Positions 52,193 through 64,000 of a stretch of DNA of 64,000 nucleotides are shown in pieces. Each line of letters opens with the position of its first letter. Within the stretch, counting starts at the first letter, position 1. The stretch is from Hydractinia symbiolongicarpus (lineage: Eukaryota; Cnidaria; Hydrozoa; Anthoathecata; Hydractiniidae): NCBI RefSeq assembly GCF_029227915.1, contig NC_079880.1, forward strand, positions 16,016,001-16,080,000, read 5' to 3'. Under the pieces are notes generated by a model, which did no database searches, was not told the DNA's origin, and saw nothing but the letters and a program-made list of their open reading frames with translations. Position numbers and translations under genes: made by a program.

Positions 52193-55100
52193 GTCTAAAG
52201 CCGTAATACGGTCTTTTGCCGCCTAATAAAAACCTTGCACGTAAATTACGTCGTTTACGCGTCAAAGCCGGTTACCATTGGTCTCGCCCTTTCATTCTCA
52301 ATGGAATAGAACGTCCTAAGTTGTTTTCTCCAGCGCCAAGGCTGTACAACGCCGTCAAGTACGTGAACATCCGTCTAAAGACTGCAATACGGGCTTTTGC
52401 CGCCTATTAAAGGCCTTAGACGCAAACCACGTGGTTCAACGCGTTCAAGCCAGTTACCATTGGTCTAGTCCTTCCACTCTCAATGCACTATTACGTCCTA
52501 AGTTGTTTTCCCCGACGCCATTGCTGTAGAACGCCGTCCACTACGTGCACACACGTCTAAAGGCTGCAATACGGCCCTTTGACGCCTATTAAAAGCCTTA
52601 GCAAAAATCACGTGGTTGAACGTGTTCAAGCCAGTTACCATTGGTCTAGTCCTTCCACGCTCAATGCACTATTACGTCCCAAGTTGTTTTCCCCGACGCC
52701 GTTGCTGTAGAACGCCGTCCACTACGTGCACACACGTCTAAATGCTGCAATATGGCATTTTGCTTCGTAATAAAGGCTTTACATTTAAGTGTTTTTTCTT
52801 CCTCGTGATTGTGCAGGTTACCATTGGTCTAGTCATTCTACTGTCAATGCACTACACCGTCTTAAGTTGTTTTCTCCGTCTCCATGGCTTTGAAATCCCG
52901 TCAACTACATGCACACACGTCTAAAGGCAGCAATATGGCCTTTTGCCGCCTAATAAAGGCCTTACACGTAAATCACGTGTTTCCACGCGTCCAAGCTTGT
53001 TGCCATTGGTCTAGTTCTTCCACTCTCAGTAGACTACGTCGTTGTAAGTCGTTTTCCGCAGCGCCATGGCTTTAGAACGCCGTGAGCTACATGCACAGGC
53101 CTTTAAATACTGTAATACGGTCTTTTCCCGCCTAATACAGGCCTTACACGTATATCACGTGGTTACCTGTGCTTGCGCAGGTTACCGTTGGTCTAGTCCT
53201 TCCACTGTCAATTGACTACGACGTTCTAAGTTGTCTTCCCTGGCGATATGGCTTTGAAACGTCGTCAACTACGTGCACACGCGTCTAAAGGCTGCAGTGT
53301 GGCACTTTGCCGCCTAATAAAGACCTTAGACGAAAAATACGTGGTTCCAACCGTCCAAACCAATTATCATTGGTCTAGTCCTTCCATTTTCAATGGATTA
53401 CGACGTTCTAAGTTGTTTTCCCTGGCGATATGGTTTTGAAACGCCGTCAACTACGTGCACACGCGTCTAAAGCCGTAATACGGTCTTTTGCCGCCTAATA
53501 AAAACCTTGCACGTAAATTACGTCGTTTACGCGTCAAAGCCGGTTACCATTGGTCTCGCCCTTTCATTCTCAATGGAATAGAACGTCCTAAGTTGTTTTC
53601 TCCAGCGCCAAGGCTGTACAACGCCGTCAAGTACGTGAACATCCGTCTAAAGACTGCAATACGGGCTTTTGCCGCCTATTAAAGGCCTTAGACGCAAACC
53701 ACGTGGTTCAACGCGTTCAAGCCAGTTACCATTGGTCTAGTCCTTCCACTCTCAATGCACTATTACGTCCTAAGTTGTTTTCCCCGACGCCATTGCTGTA
53801 GAACGCCGTCCACTACGTGCACACACGTCTAAAGGCTGCAATACGGCCCTTTGACGCCTATTAAAAGCCTTAGCAAAAATCACGTGGTTGAACGCGTTCA
53901 AGCCAGTTACCATTGGTCTAGTCCTTCCACGCTCAATGCACTATTACGTCCCAAGTTGTTTTCCCCGACGCCGTTGCTGTAGAACGCCGTCCACTACGTG
54001 CACACACGTCTAAATGCTGCAATATGGCATTTTGCTTCGTAATAAAGGCTTTACATTTAAGTGTTTTTTCTTCCTCGTGATTGCGCAGGTTACCATTGGT
54101 CTAGTCATTCTACTGTCAATGCACTACACCGTCTTAAGTTGTTTTCTCCGTCTCCATGGCTTTGAAATCCCGTCAACTACATGCACACACGTCTAAAGGC
54201 AGCAATATGGCCTTTTGCCGCCTAATAAAGGCCTTACACGTAAATCACGTGTTTCCACGCGTCCAAGCTTGTTGCCATTGGTCTAGTTCTTCCACTCTCA
54301 GTAGACTACGTCGTTGTAAGTCGTTTTCCGCAGCGCCATGGCTTTAGAACTCCGTGAGCTACATGCACAGGCCTTTAAATACTGTAATACGGTCTTTTCC
54401 CGCCTAATACAGGCCTTACACGTATATCACGTGGTTACCTGTGCTTGCGCAGGTTACCGTTGGTCTAGTCCTTCCACTGTCAATTGACTACGACGTTCTA
54501 AGTTGTCTTCCCTGGCGATATGGCTTTGAAACGTCGTCAACTACGTGCACACGCGTCTAAAGGCTGCAGTGTGGCACTTTGCCGCCTAATAAAGACCTTA
54601 GACGAAAAATACGTGGTTCCAACCGTCCAAACCAATTATCATTGGTCTAGTCCTTCCATTTTCAATGGACTACGACGTCGTAAGTTGTTCTCCCTGGCGC
54701 CATGGCTTTAGAAAGCCGTGAACTACATGCACAGGCATCTAAATGCTACAATACGGTCTTTAGACGGTATTAAAGGCTTTACTCATAAATCACGTTGTTC
54801 CACGTGCCTGCGCAGGTTACCATTGCTCTAGTCTTTCCACTGTCAATGCACTACGCCGTCCTATGTTGTTTTGTCCGGCTCCATGGCTTTGGAACTGCTT
54901 CAACTACATGCATACACGTGTAAATGCAGCAATATGGCCTTTTGCCGCCTAATTAAGGCCTTCCACGTAAACTACGTGGTTCCAACCACCCAAGCCGGTT
55001 ATCATTGGCCTAGTCCTTCCAATCTTAATGGACTAGGATGTCGTAAGCCGTTTTCTCTGGTTTCATGACTATAGAACGCCGTCAACTACATGCGAGGGCC

Positions 55101-57605
55101 TCGAAATGCTGTAATACGGTCCTTTGCCTCCTATTAAAGGCTTTACAAGTAAATCACGTGATTCCGCATGCTTGAGCAGGTTTCCATTGGTCTAGTCTTT
55201 CCACTCTCAAATGACTACGACGTTGTAAGTCGTTTTCTGTAGCGCCATGGCTTTAGAACGCCGTGAGCTACATGCACAAGCCATTGAAAGGCTGTAATAC
55301 AGTCTTTTCCCGCCTAATAAAAGCCTTACAAGTATATCACGTGGTTACTCGTGCTTGCGCAGGTTACCGTTGGTCTAGTCCTTCCACTCTGAATTGACTA
55401 CGACGTTCTAAGTTGTTTTCCCTGGTGATATGGTTTTGAAACGCTGTCAACTACGTGCACACGCGTCTAAAGCCGTAATACGGTCTTTTGCCGCCTAATA
55501 AAAACCTTGCACGTAAATTACGTCGTTTACGCGTCAAAGCCGGTTACCATTGGTCTCGCCCTTTCATTCTCAATGGAATAGAACGTCCTAAGTTGTTTTC
55601 TCCAGCGCCAAGGCTGTACAACGCCGTCAAGTACGTGAACATCCGTCTAAAGACTGCAATACGGGCTTTTGCCGCCTATTAAAGGCCTTAGATGCAAACC
55701 ACGTGGTTCAACGCGTTCAAGCCAGTTACCATTGGTCTAGTCCTTCCACTCTCAATGCACTATTACGTCCTAAGTTGTTTTCCCCGACGCCATTGCTGTA
55801 GAACGCCGTCCACTACGTGCACACACGTCTAAAGGCTGCAATACGGCCCTTTGACGCCTATTAAAAGCCTTAGCAAAAATCACGTGGTTGAACGCGTTCA
55901 AGCCAGTTACCATTGGTCTAGTCCTTCCACGCTCAATGCACTATTACGTCCTAAGTTGTTTTCCCCGACGCCGTTGCTGTAGAACGCCATCCACTACGTG
56001 CACACACGTCTAAATGCTGCAATATGGCATTTTGCTTCGTAATAAAGGCTTTACATTTAAGTGTTTTTTCTTCCTCGTGATTGCGCAGGTTACCATTGGT
56101 CTAGTCATTCTACTGTCAATGTACTTCACCGTCTTAAGTTGTTTTCTCCGTCTCCATGGCTTTGAAATCCCGTCAACTACATGCACACACGTCTAAAGGC
56201 AGCAATATGGCCTTTTGCCGCCTAATAAAGGCCTTACACGTAAATCACGTGTTTCCACGCGTCCAAGCTTGTTGCCATTGGTCTAGTTCTTCCACTCTCA
56301 GTAGACTACGTCGTTGTAAGTCGTTTTCCGCAGCGCCATGGCTTTAGAACGCCGTGAGCTACATGCACAGGCCTTTAAATACTGTAATACGGTCTTTTCC
56401 CGCCTAATACAGGCCTTACACGTATATCACGTGGTTACCTGTGCTTGCGCAGGTTACCGTAGGTCTAGTCCTTCCACTGTCAATTGACTACGACGTTCTA
56501 AGTTGTCTTCCCTGGAGATATGGCTTTGAAACGTCGTCAACTACGTGCACACGCGTCTAAAGGCTGCAGTGTGGCACTTTGCCGCCTAATAAAGACCTTA
56601 GACGAAAAATACGTGGTTCCAACCGTCCAAACCAATTATCATTGGCCTAGTCCTTCCATTTTCAATGGACTACGACGTCGTAAGTTGTTCTCCCTGGCGC
56701 CATGGCTTTAGAAAGCTGTGAACTACATGCACAGGCATCTAAATGCTACAATACGGTCTTTAGACGGTATTAAAGGCCTTACTCATAAATCACGTTGTTC
56801 CACGTGCCTGCGCAGGTTACCATTGCTCTAGTCTTTCCACTGTCAATGCACTACGCCGTCCTATGTTGTTTTATCCGGCTCCATGGCTTTGGAACTGCTT
56901 CAACTACATGCACACACGTGTAAATGCAGCAATATGGCATTTTGCCGCCTAATTAAGGCCTTCCACGTAAACTACGTGGTTCCAACCACCTAAGCCGGTT
57001 ATCATTGGCCTAGTCCTTCCAATCTTAATGGACTAGGATGTCGTAAGCCGTTTTCTCTGGTTTCATGACAATAGAACGCCGTCAACTACATGCGAGGGCC
57101 TCGAAATGCTGTAATACGATCCTTTGCCTCCTATTAAAGGCTTTACAAGTAAATCACGTGATTCCGCTTGCTTGAGCAGGTTTCCATTGGTCTAGTCCTT
57201 CCACTCTCAAATGACTACGACGTTGTAAGTCGTTTTCTGTAGCGCCATGGCTTTAGAACGCCGTGAGCTACATGCACAAGCCATTGAAAGGCTGTAATAC
57301 AGTCTTTTCCCGCCTAATAAAAGCCTTACACGTATATCACGTGGTTACCCGTGCTTGCGCAGGTTACCGTTGGTCTAGTCCTTCCACTCTGAATTGACTA
57401 CGACGTTGTAAGTTGTTCCCCCTGGCGATATGGCTTTGAATCGCCGTCAACTACGTGCACACGCGTCTAAAGCCGTAATACGGTCTTTTGCCGCCTAATA
57501 AAAACCTTGCACGTAAATTACGTCGTTTACGCGTCAAAGCCGGTTACCATTGGTCTCGCCCTTTCATTCTCAATGGAATAGAACGTCCTAAGTTGTTTTC
57601 ACCAG
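52193..57605. repeat. Higher-order repeats of 1272 bp (7 monomers) and 2000 bp (11 monomers)
   Basis: A shared anchor (ACGCGTCTAAAGCCGTAATA) recurs at 52193, 53465, 55465 and 57465. The first interval is 1272 bp; the second and third are 2000 bp each. The 2000-bp units contain the 1272-bp content plus four further monomers (e.g. 54700-55430). Confidence 0.88.
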
Positions 57606-59164
57606 CGCCAAGGCTGTACAACGCGCTCAACTACGTGCACATGTGTCTAAAGGCTGCAATACGGCCTTTTGCCTCCTATTAAAAGGCCTTACACGTAAAT
57701 TACGTGGTTCCAACCATCTAAGGCGGTTATCATTGGTCTAGTCCTTCCACTCTTAAAAGAATAGGACGTTGTAAAATGTTTTCCCTGGTTCCATGACTAT
57801 AGAACGCCGTCAACTACAAGCACACGCCTCCGAAGGCCGTAATACGGTGTTTTGCCGCCTAATAAAGGCTTTACACGTAAATCACGTGGATCCGCCTACT
57901 TGCGCTAGTTACCATTGGTCTAGCCCTTCCATTCTCCATGCACTTCGCTGTCCTAAGTTGTTTTGCCGGCTACATGGCTCTGGAACTCCGTCAACAACAT
58001 ACACACACGTCTAAAGCCGTAATACGGTCTTTTGCCGCCTAATAAAAACCTTGCACGTAAATTACGTCGTTCCACGCGTCAAATCCGGTTACCATTGGTC
58101 TAGCTCTTTCATTCTCAATGGACTAGAACGTCCTAAGTTGTTTTCTCCAGCGCGAAGGCTGTACAACGCCGTTAACTACGTGCACATGCGTTTAAAGGCT
58201 GCAATACGGCCTTTTGCTGCTTATTAAAGGCCTTAGACGTAAATCACGCTCTTTCGCGTGCCTGCACAGGTTACCATTGTTCTAGTCCTTCCACTCTTAA
58301 TGGAGTACGCCGTCCTAAGTTGTTTTGTCCGGCTCTATGGCTTTGGAACTCCGTCAACTACATGCACACACGTCTTAAGGCAGCAATATGGCCTTTTGCC
58401 ACGTAATAAAGGCTTTACACGTAAATTACGTGGTTTCAACCGTGTCCAAACCGGTTATCATTGGTCTGGTCGTTCCAATCTTAATGGACTAGGACGTCGT
58501 AAGCCGTTTTCCATGGTTCCATGACTATAGAACGCCGTCAACTACAAGCACACGACTCTAAAGCCGTAATACGGTCTTTTGCCGCCTAATAAAGACCTTC
58601 CACGTAATTTACGTGGTTCCGACCGTCCAAGCCGGTTATCATTGGTATAGTCCTTCCACTCTTAATGACCTAGGACGTCGTAAGCCTTTTGCCCTGGTTC
58701 CATGACTATAGAACGCCGTCAACTACAAGCACACGTAATATTACCTTTTGCCGCCTAACAAAGGCGGTATACGTAAATCACGTGGATCCGCCTGCCTGCG
58801 CTGGTTACCATTTGTCTAGTCCTTTCACTCTCAATAGACTACGACGTTGTAAGTCGCTTTCTCTAGCGCCATGGCTGTACAACGCCGTCAACTACATGCA
58901 CACACGTTTAAAGGCAGCAATATGGGCTTTTGACGCCTATTAAAAGCCTTACACGTAAATCGCGTGGTTACCAGTGTTTGCGCAGGTTACCATTGGTCTA
59001 GTCCTTCCACTCTCAATGCGCTACGACGTCTTAAGTTGCTTTTTCTGGCTCCATGTCTTTGGAACGCCGTCAACTACATTCATACACGTCTATAGGCAGC
59101 AATATGGCCTTTTGCCGCCTAATAAAAGCCCTACACGAAAATTACGTGGTTGCAACCGTCCAAG

Positions 59165-60985
59165 CCGGTTATTATTGGTCTAGTCCTCCCACTCTTAATG
59201 GACTAGGAATTCATAAGCCGTTTTACCTGCTTCCATGACTATAGAACGCCGTCAACTACAAGCACACGGTTCCAAAGACCGTAATACGGCCTTTTGCAGC
59301 CTATAAAACGCCTTGAGCGTAAATTAAGTAATTCCAGCCATATAAACCAGTTATTATTGCTCTAGTTCTTCCACTTTCAATGGACGACGACGTCGTAAGC
59401 CGTTTTCCCTGGTTCTATGACTATAGAACACCGTAAACCTCATGCACAGGCCATTGACAAGCCATAATAGGGTCTTTTGCCGCCTATTAAAGGCCTTACA
59501 CGTAAGTCGCGTAGTTCCGCGTGCCTGCGCAGGTTACCATTGGTCGAGTTCTTCCCCTCTCAATGCACTACGACGTCCTAAGTTGCTTTCTCTGGCTCCA
59601 TGGCTTTGGAACGCCGTCAACTAGATGCACACACGTCTAAAGGCACCAACATGGCCTTTTGCCGCCTAATAAAGACCTTACAAGTAAATTACGTAGTTCC
59701 ACGCGTCCATGCCGGTTACCATTGTTCTAGTCCTTCCATTCTTAATGGACTAGAACGTCCTAAGTTGTTTTCCCCAGCCCAAGGCTGTGTAACGCCGTCA
59801 ACTGCGGCCACATGTGTCTGAAGGCAGTAATATGGCCTTTTGCCACCTAAGAAAGGCATTAGACGTAAAATACGTCGTTCCACGCGTCCAAGCCGGTTAA
59901 CATTGGTCTAGTCCTTCCACTCTAAATGCACTACGACGTCCTATGTTATTTTCACTGGCTCCATGGCTTTGGAACGCCGTCAACTACATGCACACACGTC
60001 TATAGGCAGCAATATGGCCTTTTGCCGCCTAATAAAGGCTTTACACGTAAATTACGTGGTTTCAACCGGGTCCAAGCCGGTTATTATTGGTCTAGTCCTC
60101 CCACTCTTAATGGACTAGGAATTCATAAGCCGTTTTACCTGCTTCCATGACTATAGAACGCCGTCAACTACAAGCACACGGTTCCAAAGACCGTAATACG
60201 GCCTTTTGCAGCCTATAAAACGCCTTGAGCGTAAATTAAGTAATTCCAGCCATATAAACCAGTTATTATTGCTCTAGTTCTTCCACTTTCAATGGACGAC
60301 GACGTCGTAAGCCGTTTTCCCTGGTTCTATGACTATAGAACACCGTAAACCTCATGCACAGGCCATTGACAAGCCATAATAGGGTCTTTTGCCGCCTATT
60401 AAAGGCCTTACACGTAAGTCGCGTAGTTCCGCGTGCCTGCGCAGGTTACCATTGGTCGAGTTCTTCCCCTCTCAATGCACTACGACGTCCTAAGTTGCTT
60501 TCTCTGGCTCCATGGCTTTGGAACGCCGTCAACTACATGCACACACGTCTAAAGGCACCAACATGGCCTTTTGCCGCCTAATAAAGACCTTACAAGTAAA
60601 TTACGTAGTTCCACGCGTCCATGCCGGTTACCATTGTTCTAGTCCTTCCATTCTTAATGGACTAGAACGTCCTAAGTTGTTTTCCCCAGCCCAAGGCTGT
60701 GTAACGCCGTCAACTGCGGCCACATGTGTCTGAAGGCAGTAATATGGCCTTTTGCCACCTAAGAAAGGCATTAGACGTAAAATACGTCGTTCCACGCGTC
60801 CAAGCCGGTTAACATTGGTCTAGTCCTTCCACTCTAAATGCACTACGACGTCCTATGTTATTTTCTCTGGCTCCATGGCTTTGGAACGCCGTCAACTACA
60901 TGCACACACGTCTATAGGCAGCAATATGGCCTTTTGCCGCCTAATAAAGGCTTTACACGTAAATTACGTGGTTTCAACCGTGTCC
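59165..60985. repeat. 912-bp tandem duplication (5 monomers)
   Basis: Unusual variants (GACTAGGAATTCATAAGCCG; AAAACGCCTTGAGCGTAAAT; CAAAGACCGTAATACGG) recur at a 912-bp offset with only a few changes. A third, diverged copy of part of it is seen near 62040-62400. Confidence 0.85.
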
Positions 60986-63900
60986 AAGCCGGTTATCATT
61001 GTTCTAGTCCTTCCACTTTTAATGGGCTAAGACGTCGCAAGCCGTTTTCCCTGGTTCTATGACTATAAAACGCCGTCAACTACAAGCACACGCTTCGAAA
61101 GGCTGCAATAGGACCTTTTGCCTCCTATTAAAGGCCTTACAAGTAAATCACGTGATTCCGCTAGCCTGCGCATGTGCCCATTGGTCTAGTCCTTCCACTC
61201 TTAATTGACTACGACGTTCTAAGTCGTTTTCCCTGGCGATATAGCTTTAAAACGCCGTCAACTACGTGCACACGCGTCTAAAGGCTGCAATATGGCGTTT
61301 TACCGCCTAATAAAAGCCTTACACGTAAATGACGTGGTTCCAACCGTCCAAGCCGGTTATCAATGGTCTAGTCCTGCCCCTCTTAATGGACTAGGACTTC
61401 TTAAGCCGTTTTCCTTGGTTCCATGATAATAGAACGCCGTCAACTACAAGCGCACGCCTCTAAAGGCTGTAATACGGTATTTTGCCGCCTATTTTAGGCG
61501 TTACACGTAAATCACGTGGATCCACGCGTCCAAGCTTGTTACCATTGGTCAAGTCCTTCCACTCTCAATAGACTACGACGTATTAAGTCGTTCTTACTGG
61601 CGCGATGGCTTTAGAACGACCCAAACTACGAGCACACGCCTCTAAAGGCCGTAATGGGACCTTTTGCCGCCTAATAAGGTCAGTACACGTAAATCCCGTG
61701 GATCCGCGTGCCTGCGCAGGTTACCATTGCTCTAGTCCTTCTACTCTCAATGCACTACGAAGTCCTAAGTTGTTTTCTCTGGCTCCATGGCTTCGGAACG
61801 CCGTAAACTACATGCAAAGGCCTCTAAAGGATCTAATTAGACTTTTTTCGGCCTATTAAAGGCCTTACGTGGTTCCACGCGTCCAAGCTTGTTCTCATTG
61901 GTCTAGTTCCTTTACTCTCAACTTACTACGACATTCTAAGTCTTTTCCCTGGTTCCATGGCTTTAGAACGCCGTAAACCACATGCACACGCCATGAAAAG
62001 TGTACACTACGGCCTTTTGACTCCTATTAAAGGCTTTACACGATAATCGCGTAGTTCCGCGTGCCTGCGCAGGTTACCATTGGTCGAGTTCTTCCCCTCT
62101 CAATGCACTACGACGTCCTAAGTTGCTTTCTCTGGCTCCATGGCTTTGGAACGCCGTCAACTACATGCACACACGTCTAAAAGCACCAACATGGCCTTTT
62201 GCCGCCTAATAAAGACCTTACAAGTAAATTACGTCGTTCCACGCGTCCATGCCGGTTACCATTGTTCTAGTCCTTCCATTCTTAATGGACTAGAACGTCC
62301 TAAGTTGTTTTCCCCAGCGCCAAGGCTGTCCAACGCCGTCAACTGCGGTCACATATGTCTGAAGGCAGTAATATGGCCTTTTGCCGCCTAAGAAAGGCAT
62401 TAGACGTAAGTTACGTCGTTCCACGCGTCCAAACCGGTTATCATTGGTCTAGTCCTTCCACTCTAAATGCACTACGACGTCCTAAGTTTTTTTCTCTGGC
62501 TCCATGGCTTTGGAACGCCGTCAACTACATGCACACACGTCTATAGGCAGAAATATGGCCTTTTGCCGCCTAATAAAGGCCTTACACGTAAATCGCGTGG
62601 TTCCGCGTGACTGCGCAGGTTACCATTCGTTTAGTCCTTCCACTCTCAATACAGGAGAACGTCCTAAGTTGTTTTCCCTGGCTCCATGCCTTGAGAACGC
62701 CGTAGACCACATGCACATGTCATTGAAAGGCTATAATACGGCCTTTTGCGGCCTATTAAAGGCCTTACACGTCAATCACGTGGGTCCGCTTGCCTGCGCA
62801 GGTTATCATTGGTCTAGCCTTTCCATTCTTGATGGACTAGGACGTCCTAAGTTGTTTTCACTGGTTCCATGGCTTTAGAATGCCGTCAACTACATGCACA
62901 CACGTCTAAAGCCACCAACATAGCCTTTTGCCGCCTAATAAAGGCATTAGACGTAAATTACGTCGTTCCAACCGTCCAATCCGGTTATCATTGGTCTAGT
63001 CCTTCCACTCTTAATAGACTTAATAGACTATGACTGTAATTCGCCTTTTTTCGGCCTATTAAAGGCCTTACGTGGTTCCACGCGTCGAAGCTTGTTCTCA
63101 TTGTTCTAGTTCTTTCACTCTCAACACACTACGACATTCTAAGTCTTTTCCCTGGTTCCATGGCTTTAGAACGCCGTAAACCACATACACACGCCATGAA
63201 AAGGGTATACTACGGCAATTTGACTCCTATTAAAGGCTTTACACGAAAATCGCGTAGTTTCGCGTGATTGCACGTCGAGTTCTTCCCCTCTCAATGCACT
63301 ACGACGTCCTAAGTTGCTTTCTCTGGCTCCATGGCTTTGAAACGCCGTCAACTACATGCACACACACGTCTAAAGGCACCAACATGGCCTTTTGCCGCCT
63401 AATAAAGGCCTTACAAGTAAATTACGTCGCTCCACGCGTCCATGCCGGTTGCCATTGGTCTAGTCCTTCCATTCTCAATGGACTAGAACATCCTAAGTTG
63501 TTTTCCCCAGCGCCAAGGCTGTACAACGCCATTAACTACGTGCACATGCGTCTAAAGGCTGCAATACGGCCTTTTACCGCCTATTAAAGGCCTTCCACGT
63601 AAATCAAGTGGGTACGCGTGCCTGCTCAGGTTACCATTGGTCTAGTCCTTCCACTCTCAATACACTAGAACGTCCTAAGTTGTTATTCCTGGTTCCATGG
63701 CTTTAGAACGCCGTAATCCACATGCACACGCCATGAAAAGGCTATAATACGGCCATTTGACGCCTAATAAAGACCTTACACGTAAATCACGCGGTTCCAC
63801 GCGTCCAAGCTTGTTACCATTGGTCTAGTTCTTCCACTCTTAATACACTACGCCGTCCTAAGTTGTTTTCCCTGGTTCCATGGCTTTAGAACGCCGTAAA

Positions 63901-64000
63901 CCTCATGCACACCCCATAAAAATGCTATAATGCGGCCTTTTACGGCCTATTAAAGGCCTTACACGTAAATCGCGTGGTTCCGCGTGACTGCGCAGGTTAT

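Larger units (their letters stand above)
45031..64000 (+). repeat. 182-bp satellite array, third block with higher-order repeats
   Basis: Same monomer as before, up to the window end, with more homogeneous higher-order structure. See the 1455-bp, 1272/2000-bp and 912-bp units listed separately. No gene, RNA gene or further transposon recognised in it. Confidence 0.97.

Noticed and set aside
21184-63587. More than one hundred open frames of 60-124 codons in the satellite
   Set aside because: They repeat with the monomer, start in the same CCATGG word, shift frame every unit (182 is not a multiple of three) and have no recognisable domain. They are listed as satellite, with the retained frame raised only as a finding.
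21128-64000. CRISPR array
   Set aside because: The repeats are 182-bp contiguous monomers with no short repeat/spacer alternation, in an animal-type setting.
21128-64000. CENP-B box in the satellite
   Set aside because: I looked for the TTCG....A..CGGG pattern in the consensus and found no consistent match.

Overview
This window looks like repeat-dense nuclear DNA from an animal. It holds large double-stranded DNA transposons/endogenous viruses of the Polinton (Maverick)/adintovirus type, next to and inside a long tandem satellite that also carries fragments of LINE retrotransposons. The gene families are ones I associate with Polinton-like viruses in the genomes of cnidarians and other aquatic invertebrates. 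I cannot name a species. No cellular host gene is recognisable.

Region 1 (1 to about 4640, + strand) is the end of one Polinton-like element. It has a SAP-like/RING protein, then a broken gene with a SAP-like head, a proline-rich linker and a protein-primed family B DNA polymerase. The polymerase is followed by a strong G-run cluster and a 45-bp direct repeat. About one satellite monomer (4688-4892) separates it from the next element.

Region 2 (4893-21127) is a second, nearly complete Polinton/adintovirus-like element. Terminal inverted repeats lie at 5456-5700 and 20887-21124. A further copy of the left terminal repeat, with a broken zinc-ribbon gene, lies just outside at 4893-5455. Left to right it carries: a second, different PolB (+, badly broken); a zinc ribbon; an A32-like packaging ATPase (two stops); a coiled-coil/membrane mini-protein; a Bro gene, partly duplicated around a tRNA-derived SINE; an integrase remnant lacking its catalytic core (-); a membrane protein with one stop (-); an intact major capsid protein (-); a frameshifted coiled-coil/hydrophobic virion-type protein (+); three small minus-strand genes; a penton-like protein and a two-helix membrane protein (+, both intact); and a minus-strand block with a SAP-like protein, a 204-aa protein, a zinc ribbon and a degenerate VPDxFKT-repeat protein. 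The enzyme genes for replication, integration and packaging are broken, while several structural-type genes are open. The element is probably an immobile fossil of modest age.

Region 3 (21128-64000) is one continuous satellite array with a monomer of about 182 bp, all in one orientation and the same family as 4688-4892. Region 2 therefore inserted into the array. The array shows higher-order repeats of 8, 7, 11 and 5 monomers and several longer segmental duplications. Two 5'-truncated LINEs interrupt it (34276-35742, minus; 43945-45030, plus), and each has an uninterrupted paralogous empty site elsewhere in the array. The many 60-85 codon open frames in the array come from the monomer sequence and are not annotated as genes.
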